Of a stretch of DNA of 64,000 bases, positions 24,781-32,595 are shown piece after piece. The notes under the pieces are model-generated. The model worked only from the letters and a program-made list of their open reading frames with translations. It had not been told where the DNA came from and did no database searches. Position numbers and translations under genes: made by a program. The stretch's first letter is position 1; each line of letters starts with the position of its first letter. The stretch lies in the NCBI RefSeq assembly GCF_003865015.1, contig NZ_BHVV01000003.1:124001-188000 (forward strand). The letters are read 5' to 3'. The DNA comes from Sulfurisoma sediminicola. Its GTDB lineage: Bacteria; Pseudomonadota; Gammaproteobacteria; Burkholderiales; Rhodocyclaceae.

Positions 24781-26817
24781 ATGAAGCACCGGGGTGCCAC
24801 GGATCCAGATGTCGCCGCGATCCTTTCCCATATGGCCAGGGGCGATCTGGCCGCCCTTGACGCACCCGCGACGCGACTGCTGAAACGGGATCGGGCGCAT
24901 CCGGTCGGCATCAAGGCGCGATCGGCGTTCCTCATCGGCCAAGGCAAGCAGCGCGATGCGCTGCTCCTGCTGCGGCAGGGCACCGCCCATCACCCGGGTG
25001 ATGCCGAGATGTGGAACAACCTCGGCATCGTGCTGTCCGACCTCGGGCGTCACGACGAGGCCATCGAACAGTTCAGGCGTGCCCTGCGCATCGCGCCGGG
25101 CCAGGCCGACCCCCTCGCCAATCTCGCCAACGCCCTGCTGAAGCGCGGCATGCTCGAGGAAGCGATCGCGGCGGCGCGGCAGGCGGCTGCGACAGACCCC
25201 GGGCATCCGCAGGCGTTCAATACCCTCGGGGCCGCGCTGCTGCGCGCCGGCGAGAAGGAAACGGCGCTCGAGGCGTTTTCGGTGGCGGTGGGCAACAGCC
25301 CGGAGTCGCTACAGGTGTTCACCAATTTCATCACCGCTTTGCTGGAACTGCGACGCTTCGCCGATGCCGTTCATTGCATGCGCCCGGCGCTGGACAACAG
25401 CGACGCCGAACCCGGCGAGCGCGACCTGCTGCTGCCGCTGATGTTTCGCGCGCAGAGGGCGATCTGCGACTGGACCGCGGACGAGGCACTGCCCGCCGTC
25501 CTGACGGGCCTGGTGGGGCGTGGCGTCGAGCCGGGACCGGAACCGTTCTTTTTGACGCACGTGGAGGACATCAGCCCGGCAACGCAGCGACGCTGCGCCG
25601 AGAATTACGGCCGGGCCTATCTGGCGAACGTCTTCGGCGGGGCCTTGCCGCGGCCGCTTTGCGATAACTCAGCAGACGCCGGCGTGGCGGCGACACGTCC
25701 CTTGCGCGTCGGCTTTCTCTCGGCCGATTTTCGCGCCCATGCGGTGAGCGAACTCGCGGTCGGGGTCTTCGAGGCCTTCGATCGTGCGGCCTTCAGCGTC
25801 TACGGCTACGCCTACGGAACCGACGATCCGGGCCCGCTGCGCCAGCGACTGAAGAATGCCTTCGACGTGTTCCGCGACATCGACCACCTCTCGTTCGCCG
25901 ACGCCGCGCGGGCGATATTCGATGACGGCATCGACGTGCTCGTCGACATGGCGGGTTGGACCAGCCAGTCCCGCATGGCCATCACGGCCTATCGCCCTGC
26001 GCCCGTCATCGCGCACTGGCTGGGATTCCCAGGTACGCTGGGATTGTCGGGTTGCGTCGACTACCTGATATCGGACACCTGGGTCACGCCCCCCGAACGT
26101 GCCGCGGACTACACGGAACGGCTGGCCCTGCTGCCGCACAGCTACCAGCCAAGCAGCCGGGTGGAGTCACCGCGGCCCCGGCCCGTTCGCGCGGAAGCAG
26201 GCCTGCCGGAGGAAGCCTTCGTCTTCGCCTCCTTCAATCAGAGCACGAAGATCACGCCGCAGGTCTTCCGCCTGTGGTGCGAGTTGTTGCGACGGCATCC
26301 TGCCGCGCTGCTCTGGATCGGCTTTCAGGACGAGTCGGCGCAGGAAAGCCTGCGCCGCGAAGCGGCGGCCCAGGGCATCACCGCCGCGCGCATCGTCTTC
26401 GCTCCCTGGGCGCCGCTGGAACGGCATTGGGACCGGCTCGGCCTCGCCGATCTTGCCCTGGATACCTTCCCCTATGGGGGCCACACCACGGCAAGCGACA
26501 TGCTCTGGGCCGGGGTGCCCTTGGTCGCATGGGCCGGGCCCACCTTCGCCAGTCGGGTGGCCGCCGGCCTGGTGCGGGCGGTCGGGCTGCCGGAACTGGT
26601 GGTCGGCTCGGCGGAGGAATATCTGGCCCTGGCGGACGGGTTGGCGAAATCGCCCGATCGCCTGGCCGAACTGCGGGAAAGACTGCAGGGCGCACGTTCC
26701 AACAGCGCCTTGTTCGATACCCGGCGTTTCGCCAGGGACTTCGAGCGTTTGCTGCGGGCGATGTGGAATGCCCGTCGCGATCGGTCGGCTGCCCCGATCA
26801 GCGTGGGCGGCTATTGA
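24781..26817 (+). CDS. TPR-repeat O-GlcNAc-transferase-like (SPINDLY/GT41) glycosyltransferase
   Basis: A 678-aa cytoplasmic protein. TPR repeats (about residues 40-190, for example NNLGIVLSDLGRHDEAIEQF) are followed by a GT41 catalytic region (about 300-665) with RVGFLSADFRAHAV, the AHWLGFPGTLG block, FASFNQSTKITP and LDTFPYGGHTTASDMLWAGVPLV. Bacterial members transfer sugars to protein side chains. Its place between a pilus-motor-like signalling cluster and the pilin gene makes pilin or pilus glycosylation an attractive guess, but no substrate is shown. A GTG at 24769 is the alternative start. Confidence 0.9.
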   Translation: MKHRGATDPDVAAILSHMARGDLAALDAPATRLLKRDRAHPVGIKARSAFLIGQGKQRDALLLLRQGTAHHPGDAEMWNNLGIVLSDLGRHDEAIEQFRRALRIAPGQADPLANLANALLKRGMLEEAIAAARQAAATDPGHPQAFNTLGAALLRAGEKETALEAFSVAVGNSPESLQVFTNFITALLELRRFADAVHCMRPALDNSDAEPGERDLLLPLMFRAQRAICDWTADEALPAVLTGLVGRGVEPGPEPFFLTHVEDISPATQRRCAENYGRAYLANVFGGALPRPLCDNSADAGVAATRPLRVGFLSADFRAHAVSELAVGVFEAFDRAAFSVYGYAYGTDDPGPLRQRLKNAFDVFRDIDHLSFADAARAIFDDGIDVLVDMAGWTSQSRMAITAYRPAPVIAHWLGFPGTLGLSGCVDYLISDTWVTPPERAADYTERLALLPHSYQPSSRVESPRPRPVRAEAGLPEEAFVFASFNQSTKITPQVFRLWCELLRRHPAALLWIGFQDESAQESLRREAAAQGITAARIVFAPWAPLERHWDRLGLADLALDTFPYGGHTTASDMLWAGVPLVAWAGPTFASRVAAGLVRAVGLPELVVGSAEEYLALADGLAKSPDRLAELRERLQGARSNSALFDTRRFARDFERLLRAMWNARRDRSAAPISVGGY

Positions 26818-26833
26818 CGCTAATTGCACCAGA

Positions 26834-26850
26834 GTGACAATTTTTGTCAC
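26834..26850. promoter_or_regulatory. 17-bp palindrome upstream of the pilin promoter
   Basis: GTGACAA (26834-26840) and TTGTCAC (26844-26850) form a perfect inverted repeat about 42 bp upstream of the sigma54 -24 element. The arms contain TGTC, the core of known PilR boxes. It may instead act as a hairpin ending the upstream transcript. PilR binding is inference. Confidence 0.45.
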
Positions 26851-26891
26851 TTCTTGCATGCCACAGCGCCCGTATATCGGGGATGCCACCC

Positions 26892-26907
26892 TGGCTTGAG
26901 ACTTGCT
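26892..26907 (+). promoter_or_regulatory. Sigma54 (RpoN) promoter of the pilin operon
   Basis: TGGCTTG-AGAC-TTGCT matches the -24/-12 consensus, with GG (26893-26894) and GC (26905-26906) at the correct spacing. Transcription would begin near 26918, about 45 bases before the pilin ATG. RpoN/PilR control is standard for pilA genes. Confidence 0.8.
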
Positions 26908-26961
26908 TTACTGTTCGAGCCGGCTGCCTATAGGCGGGCTTCATTCAAAGGAGAATTTCAG

Positions 26962-27144
26962 ATGAAATCACTGCAAAAGGGTTTCACCCTTATCGAGCTG
27001 ATGATCGTGGTCGCGATCATCGGCATCCTCGCTGCGATCGCCATCCCGCAATTCAGCGAGTACACCAAGAAAGCCGAGAACAAGGCGGCGCAATCCGATG
27101 CGCGCAACGTCCTGACCTCTGCCATCGCCAACTCGCAAAGCTAA
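26962..27144 (+). CDS. pilA: Short type IVa major pilin, PilA-N type
   Basis: A 60-aa prepilin. MKSLQKG is cut before Phe8 by prepilin peptidase; the mature protein of 53 residues begins [18 protein letters not shown] with the conserved Glu5. Mature aromatic residues are Phe1, Phe24 and Tyr27, positions also aromatic in the Geobacter PilA-N pilin. The globular head of normal pilins is absent. AAAGGAGAA precedes the ATG. It shares a transcript with the secreted protein 11 bases downstream, under a sigma54 promoter. Being short is a property of the gene: a good stop codon and an intact neighbour argue against a frameshift. Confidence 0.9.
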   Translation: MKSLQKGFTLIELMIVVAIIGILAAIAIPQFSEYTKKAENKAAQSDARNVLTSAIANSQS

Positions 27145-27155
27145 GGAGCTGAGAC

Positions 27156-27563
27156 ATGAAAAAATTTGCTACTTTCGCTGCGCTGGCGCTGGTCGCCTCC
27201 ACTTCCGCCATGGCCGGGGATATCACCGATCCGGCGCCGGGCGCCACCAACCGTGACGTCTGCACCGGCGCTACCGCCGCCAAATACAACGTCGCCGGCG
27301 GCCCCGGCTCGCCCTACACCACGACCGGCTCGTTCCTCAAGACCGGCTTTGCGGTGCAGTGCTCGTCCAATACCTTCGTGACCTTCCAGAACCGCTCCGG
27401 CACGGTGTTTACGGTCGGCGCCTCCTCGGCCAAGGGTAACCAGAGCTACAAGGGCAGCAGCAACGGCGGCGCCGTGGTGCTGCACCTGGCCTGCGGCCAA
27501 TCCACCACGCCGTGCGCTCAGTCCGACGCACAGACCGCTGCGACGGCCGCTTCCTCGATGTAA
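27156..27563 (+). CDS. Small secreted pilin partner (PilA-C-like)
   Basis: A 135-aa protein with a clear Sec signal peptide (MKKFATFAALALVASTSAMA, cleavage after residue 20) and a Gly/Ser/Thr-rich mature part with four Cys (36, 69, 113, 120), enough for two disulfides. There is no prepilin motif. It directly follows the short pilin and has a strong AAGGAGCTGAG ribosome site. Geobacter has the same order: PilA-N followed by a PilA-C head protein needed for pilin stability. Homology to that PilA-C was not tested; the role is inferred from position, size and export. Confidence 0.7.
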   Translation: MKKFATFAALALVASTSAMAGDITDPAPGATNRDVCTGATAAKYNVAGGPGSPYTTTGSFLKTGFAVQCSSNTFVTFQNRSGTVFTVGASSAKGNQSYKGSSNGGAVVLHLACGQSTTPCAQSDAQTAATAASSM

Positions 27564-27586
27564 TTCGGGAACTGTCGTAACGGAAG

Positions 27587-27608
27587 GCGCGCCTGCGGGC
27601 GCGCTTTT
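27587..27608 (+). terminator. Rho-independent terminator after the two pilin genes
   Basis: GCGCGCC (27587-27593) pairs with GGCGCGC (27598-27604) around a 4-base loop, followed by TTTT. It should separate abundant pilin mRNA from the exporter/polysaccharide genes, possibly with readthrough. Confidence 0.75.
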
Positions 27609-27635
27609 CGTTTGGGGAGCCGAAAAATCGGGACC

Positions 27636-29600
27636 ATGATGCATTCCGCCGCGCGTCGCGCATACTTGGCGAATGGGGCCGTGCTCCTGCTCGCGGCGGG
27701 CCTCTGGTGCATCAGCCATCCCTACGTCGGCATGGTCGAGCACGACGCCCGGGTCTATTCCCTCCTCGTCGCTCACTGGCTTTCCCCGGAAGCCTATGCC
27801 CGCGATCCCTTCTTCCTGTTCGGCTCGCAAGACCGCTACTCCGCCTTCACGCCGCTCTATGGCCTGCTGGCGAGCCGCATCGGGCTGGCCAATGCGGCGC
27901 TGGCGATATCCGCCCTCGGCGGGGTGCTGTGGGTGGCCGCCGCGGCCACAGTTGCGCGCGCCGTTCTCGACGACCGGCGGCTGCAAGCGTTTGCGCTGCT
28001 GTGCTGCGCGATCCTTTCCCTCAATTACTCGCCGAACGCCGCGACCTTCGTTCTCAACGAAGGCTTCCCGACCGCGCGCAGCATCGCCCTCCCGTTGGGA
28101 GCGCTTTCGCTGGGCCTGGCCATGCACGGACATTTTCGCAGCGCGGTCCTCGCCGCCCTGGCGGCCACGGCGCTGCATCCCCTGCTCGGTATCTGGCCGC
28201 TCGTTTTCGTCGTTGCGCACAGGCTGGCCGATCGAACGATCCTCCTGTTGGTTCTCGCCGCCGCGCTGTTGCCGTTGGCGCTCAACTGGGCCGGCGCGAG
28301 CCAGATGCAGCGCATGGACCCGGCCTGGGAGAGTATCGCCCGCCACTCGAGCCGCGACCTGTTCGTCGGCACGGCGGGAACCGCGCGCATCGACGCGATT
28401 CTCGCCTGGCTGTCGCTGCTGCTGTGGGCCGGGCGGCTCGCAGCGCAGCCCGTAGGCCGCTGGTACGGCCTCGGCGCGGTCATCGGGGCGTCGGGGTTCC
28501 TGCTGGCGCAGATCGCGTCCTACTATTACCCGGCGATACTCATCGTCCAGGCGCAGCCCTGGCGGGCGATGTGGGTCGCGGTCTTCCTCGGGGTCTTCGC
28601 GCTGGCGCAGCTGCTGGGTCATGCGTGGCGTGGACCGCATCGAATCTGGTGGGCGATCGGCGGCCTGCTGCTTTACATCCTGACCGACTGGGCCGGCTAC
28701 GCCCTGTTCGCGAGCTGCGCCTTGCTCCATCCGCCGCTGGCCGAGCGCACGGCGATCATCGCCCGCCGGATCGACGCGCGCGCGCGCCGCTTCGCACCGA
28801 TTCTCCTCCTTGGACTGTTCGTTGCCGTGGTTCCCGGCTATGTCCAGGACCTGACGATTCTGGGCGGGGGCATCGCACGGGATTTCCAGAGCGGCGTGCC
28901 GCTGCTCGACGGCTTCCTGTTGGCAGGGGGATTGGGTGTCGGCGCGCTGTTCCTCGCCTGGCTCGCGACCTCGGCATTGGCGCCGGGCCTGCTGCTGGCC
29001 GGCAGCGCGACACTGTTCGTGTTCGCCGCGGCGCATTGGGACCAGCGCCGCGACAGCTACAGCGCATGGGAGGGGCGGGAAGCCTCCCAGGCTGCACCGC
29101 TGTTCGGCGGTGCGATACGTCGCGGCGAGGTCGTGCTGTGGCCGGACGCCATACCCGAGCGCGTCTGGCACGAATTGGGAACGGCCAATTACGGCAGCTC
29201 GGACCAAGCGATCGGCGGCATCTTCTCGCGCGAGAAGACCTTCGAACTGCTGCGGCGCAGGCAGCGCCTCGCCATCGCTTCGCTGGCCGAATCGTGGCCC
29301 CTGTCGGCGGCGGAACAGTCGGATCTGCTGAATCGCTACCGCCGGCTTACCGGGGAAAGGCTCGACGAAAAGGGCAACCTGCACGAAAGCTACATGCGGC
29401 CGATCAATCTCACCGGTCCCGGCATGCTCTTCGCGTGCGAGGACCCGGCCCTCGACTGGGTGATTTCCCCGAGGCCGCTCGCACAGCCGGTGCTGCGCCC
29501 GATTTCGACCGGGGAGTCGCAGGGCGCTTGGCTATACTCTTGTGCCGGGTTGCGCGCCGTCCCGCAGGCGCCGACTTTTTCGACCAAGGCAGCGGGGTAA
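27636..29600 (+). CDS. Large polytopic membrane protein of unknown function
   Basis: About 654 aa with roughly ten to twelve hydrophobic helices over the first 480 residues and a soluble C-terminal part of about 170 residues. I do not recognise a domain with certainty. The early charged loop MVEHDARVYS after the first helix recalls acidic motifs in membrane glycosyltransferases of the GT-C type, but evidence is weak. Starts at TTG 27612, ATG 27636 and ATG 27639 are possible. It is the first gene after the pilin terminator and precedes the ABC permease by 23 bases. Confidence 0.7.
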   Translation: MMHSAARRAYLANGAVLLLAAGLWCISHPYVGMVEHDARVYSLLVAHWLSPEAYARDPFFLFGSQDRYSAFTPLYGLLASRIGLANAALAISALGGVLWVAAAATVARAVLDDRRLQAFALLCCAILSLNYSPNAATFVLNEGFPTARSIALPLGALSLGLAMHGHFRSAVLAALAATALHPLLGIWPLVFVVAHRLADRTILLLVLAAALLPLALNWAGASQMQRMDPAWESIARHSSRDLFVGTAGTARIDAILAWLSLLLWAGRLAAQPVGRWYGLGAVIGASGFLLAQIASYYYPAILIVQAQPWRAMWVAVFLGVFALAQLLGHAWRGPHRIWWAIGGLLLYILTDWAGYALFASCALLHPPLAERTAIIARRIDARARRFAPILLLGLFVAVVPGYVQDLTILGGGIARDFQSGVPLLDGFLLAGGLGVGALFLAWLATSALAPGLLLAGSATLFVFAAAHWDQRRDSYSAWEGREASQAAPLFGGAIRRGEVVLWPDAIPERVWHELGTANYGSSDQAIGGIFSREKTFELLRRRQRLAIASLAESWPLSAAEQSDLLNRYRRLTGERLDEKGNLHESYMRPINLTGPGMLFACEDPALDWVISPRPLAQPVLRPISTGESQGAWLYSCAGLRAVPQAPTFSTKAAG

Positions 29601-29623
29601 TCTGTGAACTGGGGAAGATAGCG

Positions 29624-30424
29624 ATGTTGTCGTTCTTGCTTTCCGCATTGCGCGCCGGCCTGCGCAGCCGCGGCATCCAGGCGGTGCTGGTGTTCGGCGT
29701 CCTGCTGGTTGCGGTCGCCTACCTTTCCGCGGCGTTTTCGCCGCGCCAGCCGAAGACGGTCGCCCTCGACGTCGGCCTCTCCGGCATACGCTTCTCGCTG
29801 GTGCTGTTCGCGCTTTTCTGGGTGCAGGAACTGGTGGCCCACGAGATCCAGCGCCGCTCGGTTCTTTTCGCCTTGACCTATCCGGTGGCGCGCGGCCAAT
29901 ACCTGGTCGGCCGCTATCTCGCGGTGCTCGGCATGCTCGCCCTCGCGGCCCTGATGCTGGGCATGCTGCTCTGGGTCGTCGTGCTCAACGCCGGAGGCCG
30001 CTATGAACAGGCTTTCGCCGTTGCGCCGGGCGGGCCCTACTGGTTGACCATCCTCGGGCTCTGGGCCGATGCGGCGGTGGTCACGGCGTTCGCGCTCTGG
30101 ATCGCCAGCCTCTCAACGGTGCCGATGCTGCCGCTGGCGCTGGGACTGGCGTTCGCCGTCGCCGGCAAGAGCCTCGGCGCCGTCGCCGAGTATCTCTCGC
30201 GGGGAGCCGAAGGCGACGCGGAGATCATGCGGCTGGCGCCGGTTGTGGACAAGATCCATTGGCTGTTGCCGGACCTGTCGCGGCTGGACTGGCGCGCCTG
30301 GCCGATGTACGGCGTGGCGCCCGATGCGGCGGCGATGGCGGGTGCGGCGATCGTCGCGCTGGCCTACGTCGCCTTGCTGGTGACGTTGGCGGTAATCGCA
30401 TTCAACCGCCGCGAGTTCGAATAG
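29624..30424 (+). CDS. ABC-2 type transporter permease
   Basis: A 266-aa membrane protein with six predicted helices and the ABC-2 pattern: an N-terminal helix, then VQELVAHEIQRRSVLFALTYPVARGQYLVGRYLAVLG as a coupling-helix region (positions 29825-29940), and a C-terminal helix ending FNRREFE. It should pair with the ATPase at 31284-32180, with a repeat protein encoded between them. ABC-2 exporters move polysaccharides, lipids or drugs. Context favours an envelope or extracellular polymer. Confidence 0.85.
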   Translation: MLSFLLSALRAGLRSRGIQAVLVFGVLLVAVAYLSAAFSPRQPKTVALDVGLSGIRFSLVLFALFWVQELVAHEIQRRSVLFALTYPVARGQYLVGRYLAVLGMLALAALMLGMLLWVVVLNAGGRYEQAFAVAPGGPYWLTILGLWADAAVVTAFALWIASLSTVPMLPLALGLAFAVAGKSLGAVAEYLSRGAEGDAEIMRLAPVVDKIHWLLPDLSRLDWRAWPMYGVAPDAAAMAGAAIVALAYVALLVTLAVIAFNRREFE

Positions 30425-30430
30425 ACGGCG

Positions 30431-31282
30431 ATGAAGCTCGCGGCCAACGGGAAACTCTTGCTCGTGGCGCTCGTCGCCGCGGCCCTGTTCGTTGCATCCG
30501 CGCAGCGGCTCAAGGTCATGCCGCGACAGATCGTGAATGTCGAAATGCAGGTCGCGTTGCCCTTATTCGTCCAGGTGGCGATGGCCGCGGGAGACCGTTT
30601 CCTTGCAGCGAACATCGCGGCCATCCGTGCCATCTGGGTTAACAGCTTCAACATGAAACCCGAGGAGTTCGGAATCCTCGCCAAGGTGCAGCAGGACGTC
30701 GCTTGGCTGAACCCGGCGCACGAGGACAACTACTACGTCGCGGCGGCGATCCTGCCCTGGGCCGGCGAGGTCGACGCGGCGCAGGCGATTCTCGCCCGGT
30801 CGACGGTGGCCCGCCGTTTCGACTATCAGCCCGCCTTCTACTACGCCTTCAACCAGATGCACTTTCGGGGCGACGCGATCGGCGCCTCGGCCTGGCTGCG
30901 CGAGGCCGCGGAATACCTGCCCGAGGGGGACGAGCGCGTGCAGATGCAAAACCTCGCGGCGATCTGGCTGGACAAGGCCGGGGATCTCGATCTCGCCATC
31001 CGCGTCGTCGAAGGTCTGGCGAAGCAGGCCAGCCGCAGGGATTTCCGCCGCTATCTCGAAATGCGCGTCACCCGCCTGCGCATGCTGAAGGATCTGCGCG
31101 CCGCCGCCGCCGATTACCGCCAGCGCTTCGGTCGCCCGCCCGCGGCCCTGCAGGCGCTGGCGGCGTCAGGCGTGGTGGCGCAAATTCCGCAGGACCCGTT
31201 CGGTCTCGGCTTTGCCATCGACGCAAACGGCCAGGTCGTGCTGGGCAACGCGCCGCCCCCGGCGCCCGAAGGACAACACTGA
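30431..31282 (+). CDS. Membrane-anchored TPR-like repeat protein
   Basis: A 283-aa protein with an N-terminal signal anchor (about residues 8-26), helical repeats over about 80-235 (for example the AWLREAAEYLPEGDERVQMQ region) and a C-terminal segment IPQDPFGLGFAIDANGQVV, a motif also found at the end of pseudopilin-like and TPR proteins in pilus and secretion loci. It lies 6 bases after the permease and 1 base before the ATPase, so it is probably a functional part of the exporter. Specific role unknown. Confidence 0.75.
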   Translation: MKLAANGKLLLVALVAAALFVASAQRLKVMPRQIVNVEMQVALPLFVQVAMAAGDRFLAANIAAIRAIWVNSFNMKPEEFGILAKVQQDVAWLNPAHEDNYYVAAAILPWAGEVDAAQAILARSTVARRFDYQPAFYYAFNQMHFRGDAIGASAWLREAAEYLPEGDERVQMQNLAAIWLDKAGDLDLAIRVVEGLAKQASRRDFRRYLEMRVTRLRMLKDLRAAAADYRQRFGRPPAALQALAASGVVAQIPQDPFGLGFAIDANGQVVLGNAPPPAPEGQH

Positions 31283-31283
31283 A

Positions 31284-32180
31284 ATGACCGCCGCGATTTC
31301 CATCACCGATCTAAAGAAGACCTATTCGCGCACCTGGGCGTCGCCGTCCTTCGAGGCCCTGAAGGGGGTCACGCTCACCGTCGAGGCCGGCGAGACCTTC
31401 GGCTTCATCGGCCCCAACGGCGCGGGGAAGAGCACGACGATCAAGATTCTCACCGGCGTGATGTCGCCGAGCGGCGGGGTGGCCCGGCTGTTCGGCGTCG
31501 ATGTCGGTGCGCCCGAGTCGCGGCGCGGCCTCGGCTATGTCCCGGAGAACCCGAGCCTGCCCGACTACCTGACGCCGTTCGAGATCCTGTCCATGGGCCT
31601 CGAGCTGCATCGACACAAGCCTGCCGATGCCCGCGCCCATTGCATGAAGTGGCTCGATCGCCTGGGGCTGGCCGACGTGGCGAACAAGGTGGTGCGCGGA
31701 TTTTCCAAGGGCATGGCGCAGCGCACGGCGCTGGCCCACGCGCTGGCCGTCGAGCCGCGCCTGCTGATTCTCGACGAGCCCCTGTCCGGGCTGGATCCGA
31801 TCGGGCGTCGCGAGGTCGTCGACATCCTTTCCGAGTACCGCCAGCAGGGCGGATCGATTTTTCTCACCTCGCACGTCCTGCACGATGTCGAGCGCCTGGC
31901 GGACCGCTTCGGCCTGATCCACAAGGGCGAGCTGCGCGCGGTGCGCACGCCGGGCGAGCTGGTCGGCGAGGACGAGCGCGTGCTGGTGCGCACGGAGGGC
32001 CCGGCGCTCGCGCTGGACGGGCTGCAGGCGGAGCCGGGCGGCCGCTGGACGGTCGAGATCGCGCGTCCCGCGCTCTGGGAAACCCTGCGCACGCTGGAGG
32101 CCGCCGGGCACACGCTGATCGAGGTCAAGCCCGCGCTGTCGCTCGAGGCGGCCTTCCTGCACGTGGTGAAGGGTGCCTGA
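31284..32180 (+). CDS. ABC transporter ATP-binding protein
   Basis: A 298-aa ABC ATPase. Walker A is GPNGAGKST (about residues 47-55), the signature loop reads FSKGMAQR, a common ABC-2 variant of LSGGQ, and Walker B plus D-loop is LLILDEPLSGLDPIG. A C-terminal extension of about 80 residues is typical of drug/polymer ABC-2 ATPases. It starts 1 base after the TPR gene stop and energises the permease at 29624-30424. In Geobacter a similar ATPase (XapD) lies near the split pilin genes. The family is certain, the cargo is not. Confidence 0.93.
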   Translation: MTAAISITDLKKTYSRTWASPSFEALKGVTLTVEAGETFGFIGPNGAGKSTTIKILTGVMSPSGGVARLFGVDVGAPESRRGLGYVPENPSLPDYLTPFEILSMGLELHRHKPADARAHCMKWLDRLGLADVANKVVRGFSKGMAQRTALAHALAVEPRLLILDEPLSGLDPIGRREVVDILSEYRQQGGSIFLTSHVLHDVERLADRFGLIHKGELRAVRTPGELVGEDERVLVRTEGPALALDGLQAEPGGRWTVEIARPALWETLRTLEAAGHTLIEVKPALSLEAAFLHVVKGA

Positions 32181-32190
32181 GGCCGAGACG

Positions 32191-32589
32191 ATGCAGGCAA
32201 GCGCGTATCGCCCGCCGGTGGCGGAGTTCGGTCGCTACTTCGCCGTCAGCCTCATCGCCCTGGCGACGGACGTCGGTGTGCTGATGGTCGCGGCCTGGTT
32301 CGTTCATTACCTGTGGGCTGCGACGCTCGGTTTCGTGGTCGGCGCCGCGGTCAGCTATTACCTGGCGACGCGCTGGGCGTTCGCGCAGCGCCGCTTCGCG
32401 CGACGACCGCGCACCGAATTCATCGCCTATGTCCTGATCGGCGCCATCGGCCTCGGCTTGAACAATCTGGTGATATTCCTCATGGTCGATTTTCTCGGCG
32501 TGGCCCTGCTGATCGGCAAGGCCGCCGCCGCAGTCGCGACCTTCGTCTTCAATTACGCGGCGCGCAAGTTCGCGCTGTTCAGGACGTAG
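32191..32589 (+). CDS. GtrA-family membrane protein
   Basis: A 132-aa protein with four predicted membrane helices. It has the GtrA pattern: FGRYFAVSLIALATDVGVL, the WAATLGFVVGAAVSYYLATRWAF helix pair (32311-32379) and C-terminal FNYAARKFALF. GtrA proteins are thought to flip polyprenyl-linked sugars or assist lipid-linked sugar transfer. It begins 10 bases after the ATPase gene; a GTG at 32173 overlapping that gene is an alternative start. With the glycosyltransferases nearby it suggests glucosyl-type modification of a lipid-linked glycan. Confidence 0.88.
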   Translation: MQASAYRPPVAEFGRYFAVSLIALATDVGVLMVAAWFVHYLWAATLGFVVGAAVSYYLATRWAFAQRRFARRPRTEFIAYVLIGAIGLGLNNLVIFLMVDFLGVALLIGKAAAAVATFVFNYAARKFALFRT

Positions 32590-32595
32590 GCGGTC

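Noticed and set aside
26962-27144. Short pilin as a frameshifted or truncated full-length pilin
   Set aside because: The gene has a good ribosome site and stop and a second gene with its own ribosome site and signal peptide 11 bases later; no continuation of a pilin head is seen in other frames.
27707-30424. A 905-codon plus-strand frame ending with the ABC permease
   Set aside because: Only the part from ATG 29624 encodes the permease; the earlier part is out of frame with the membrane protein gene at 27636-29600.
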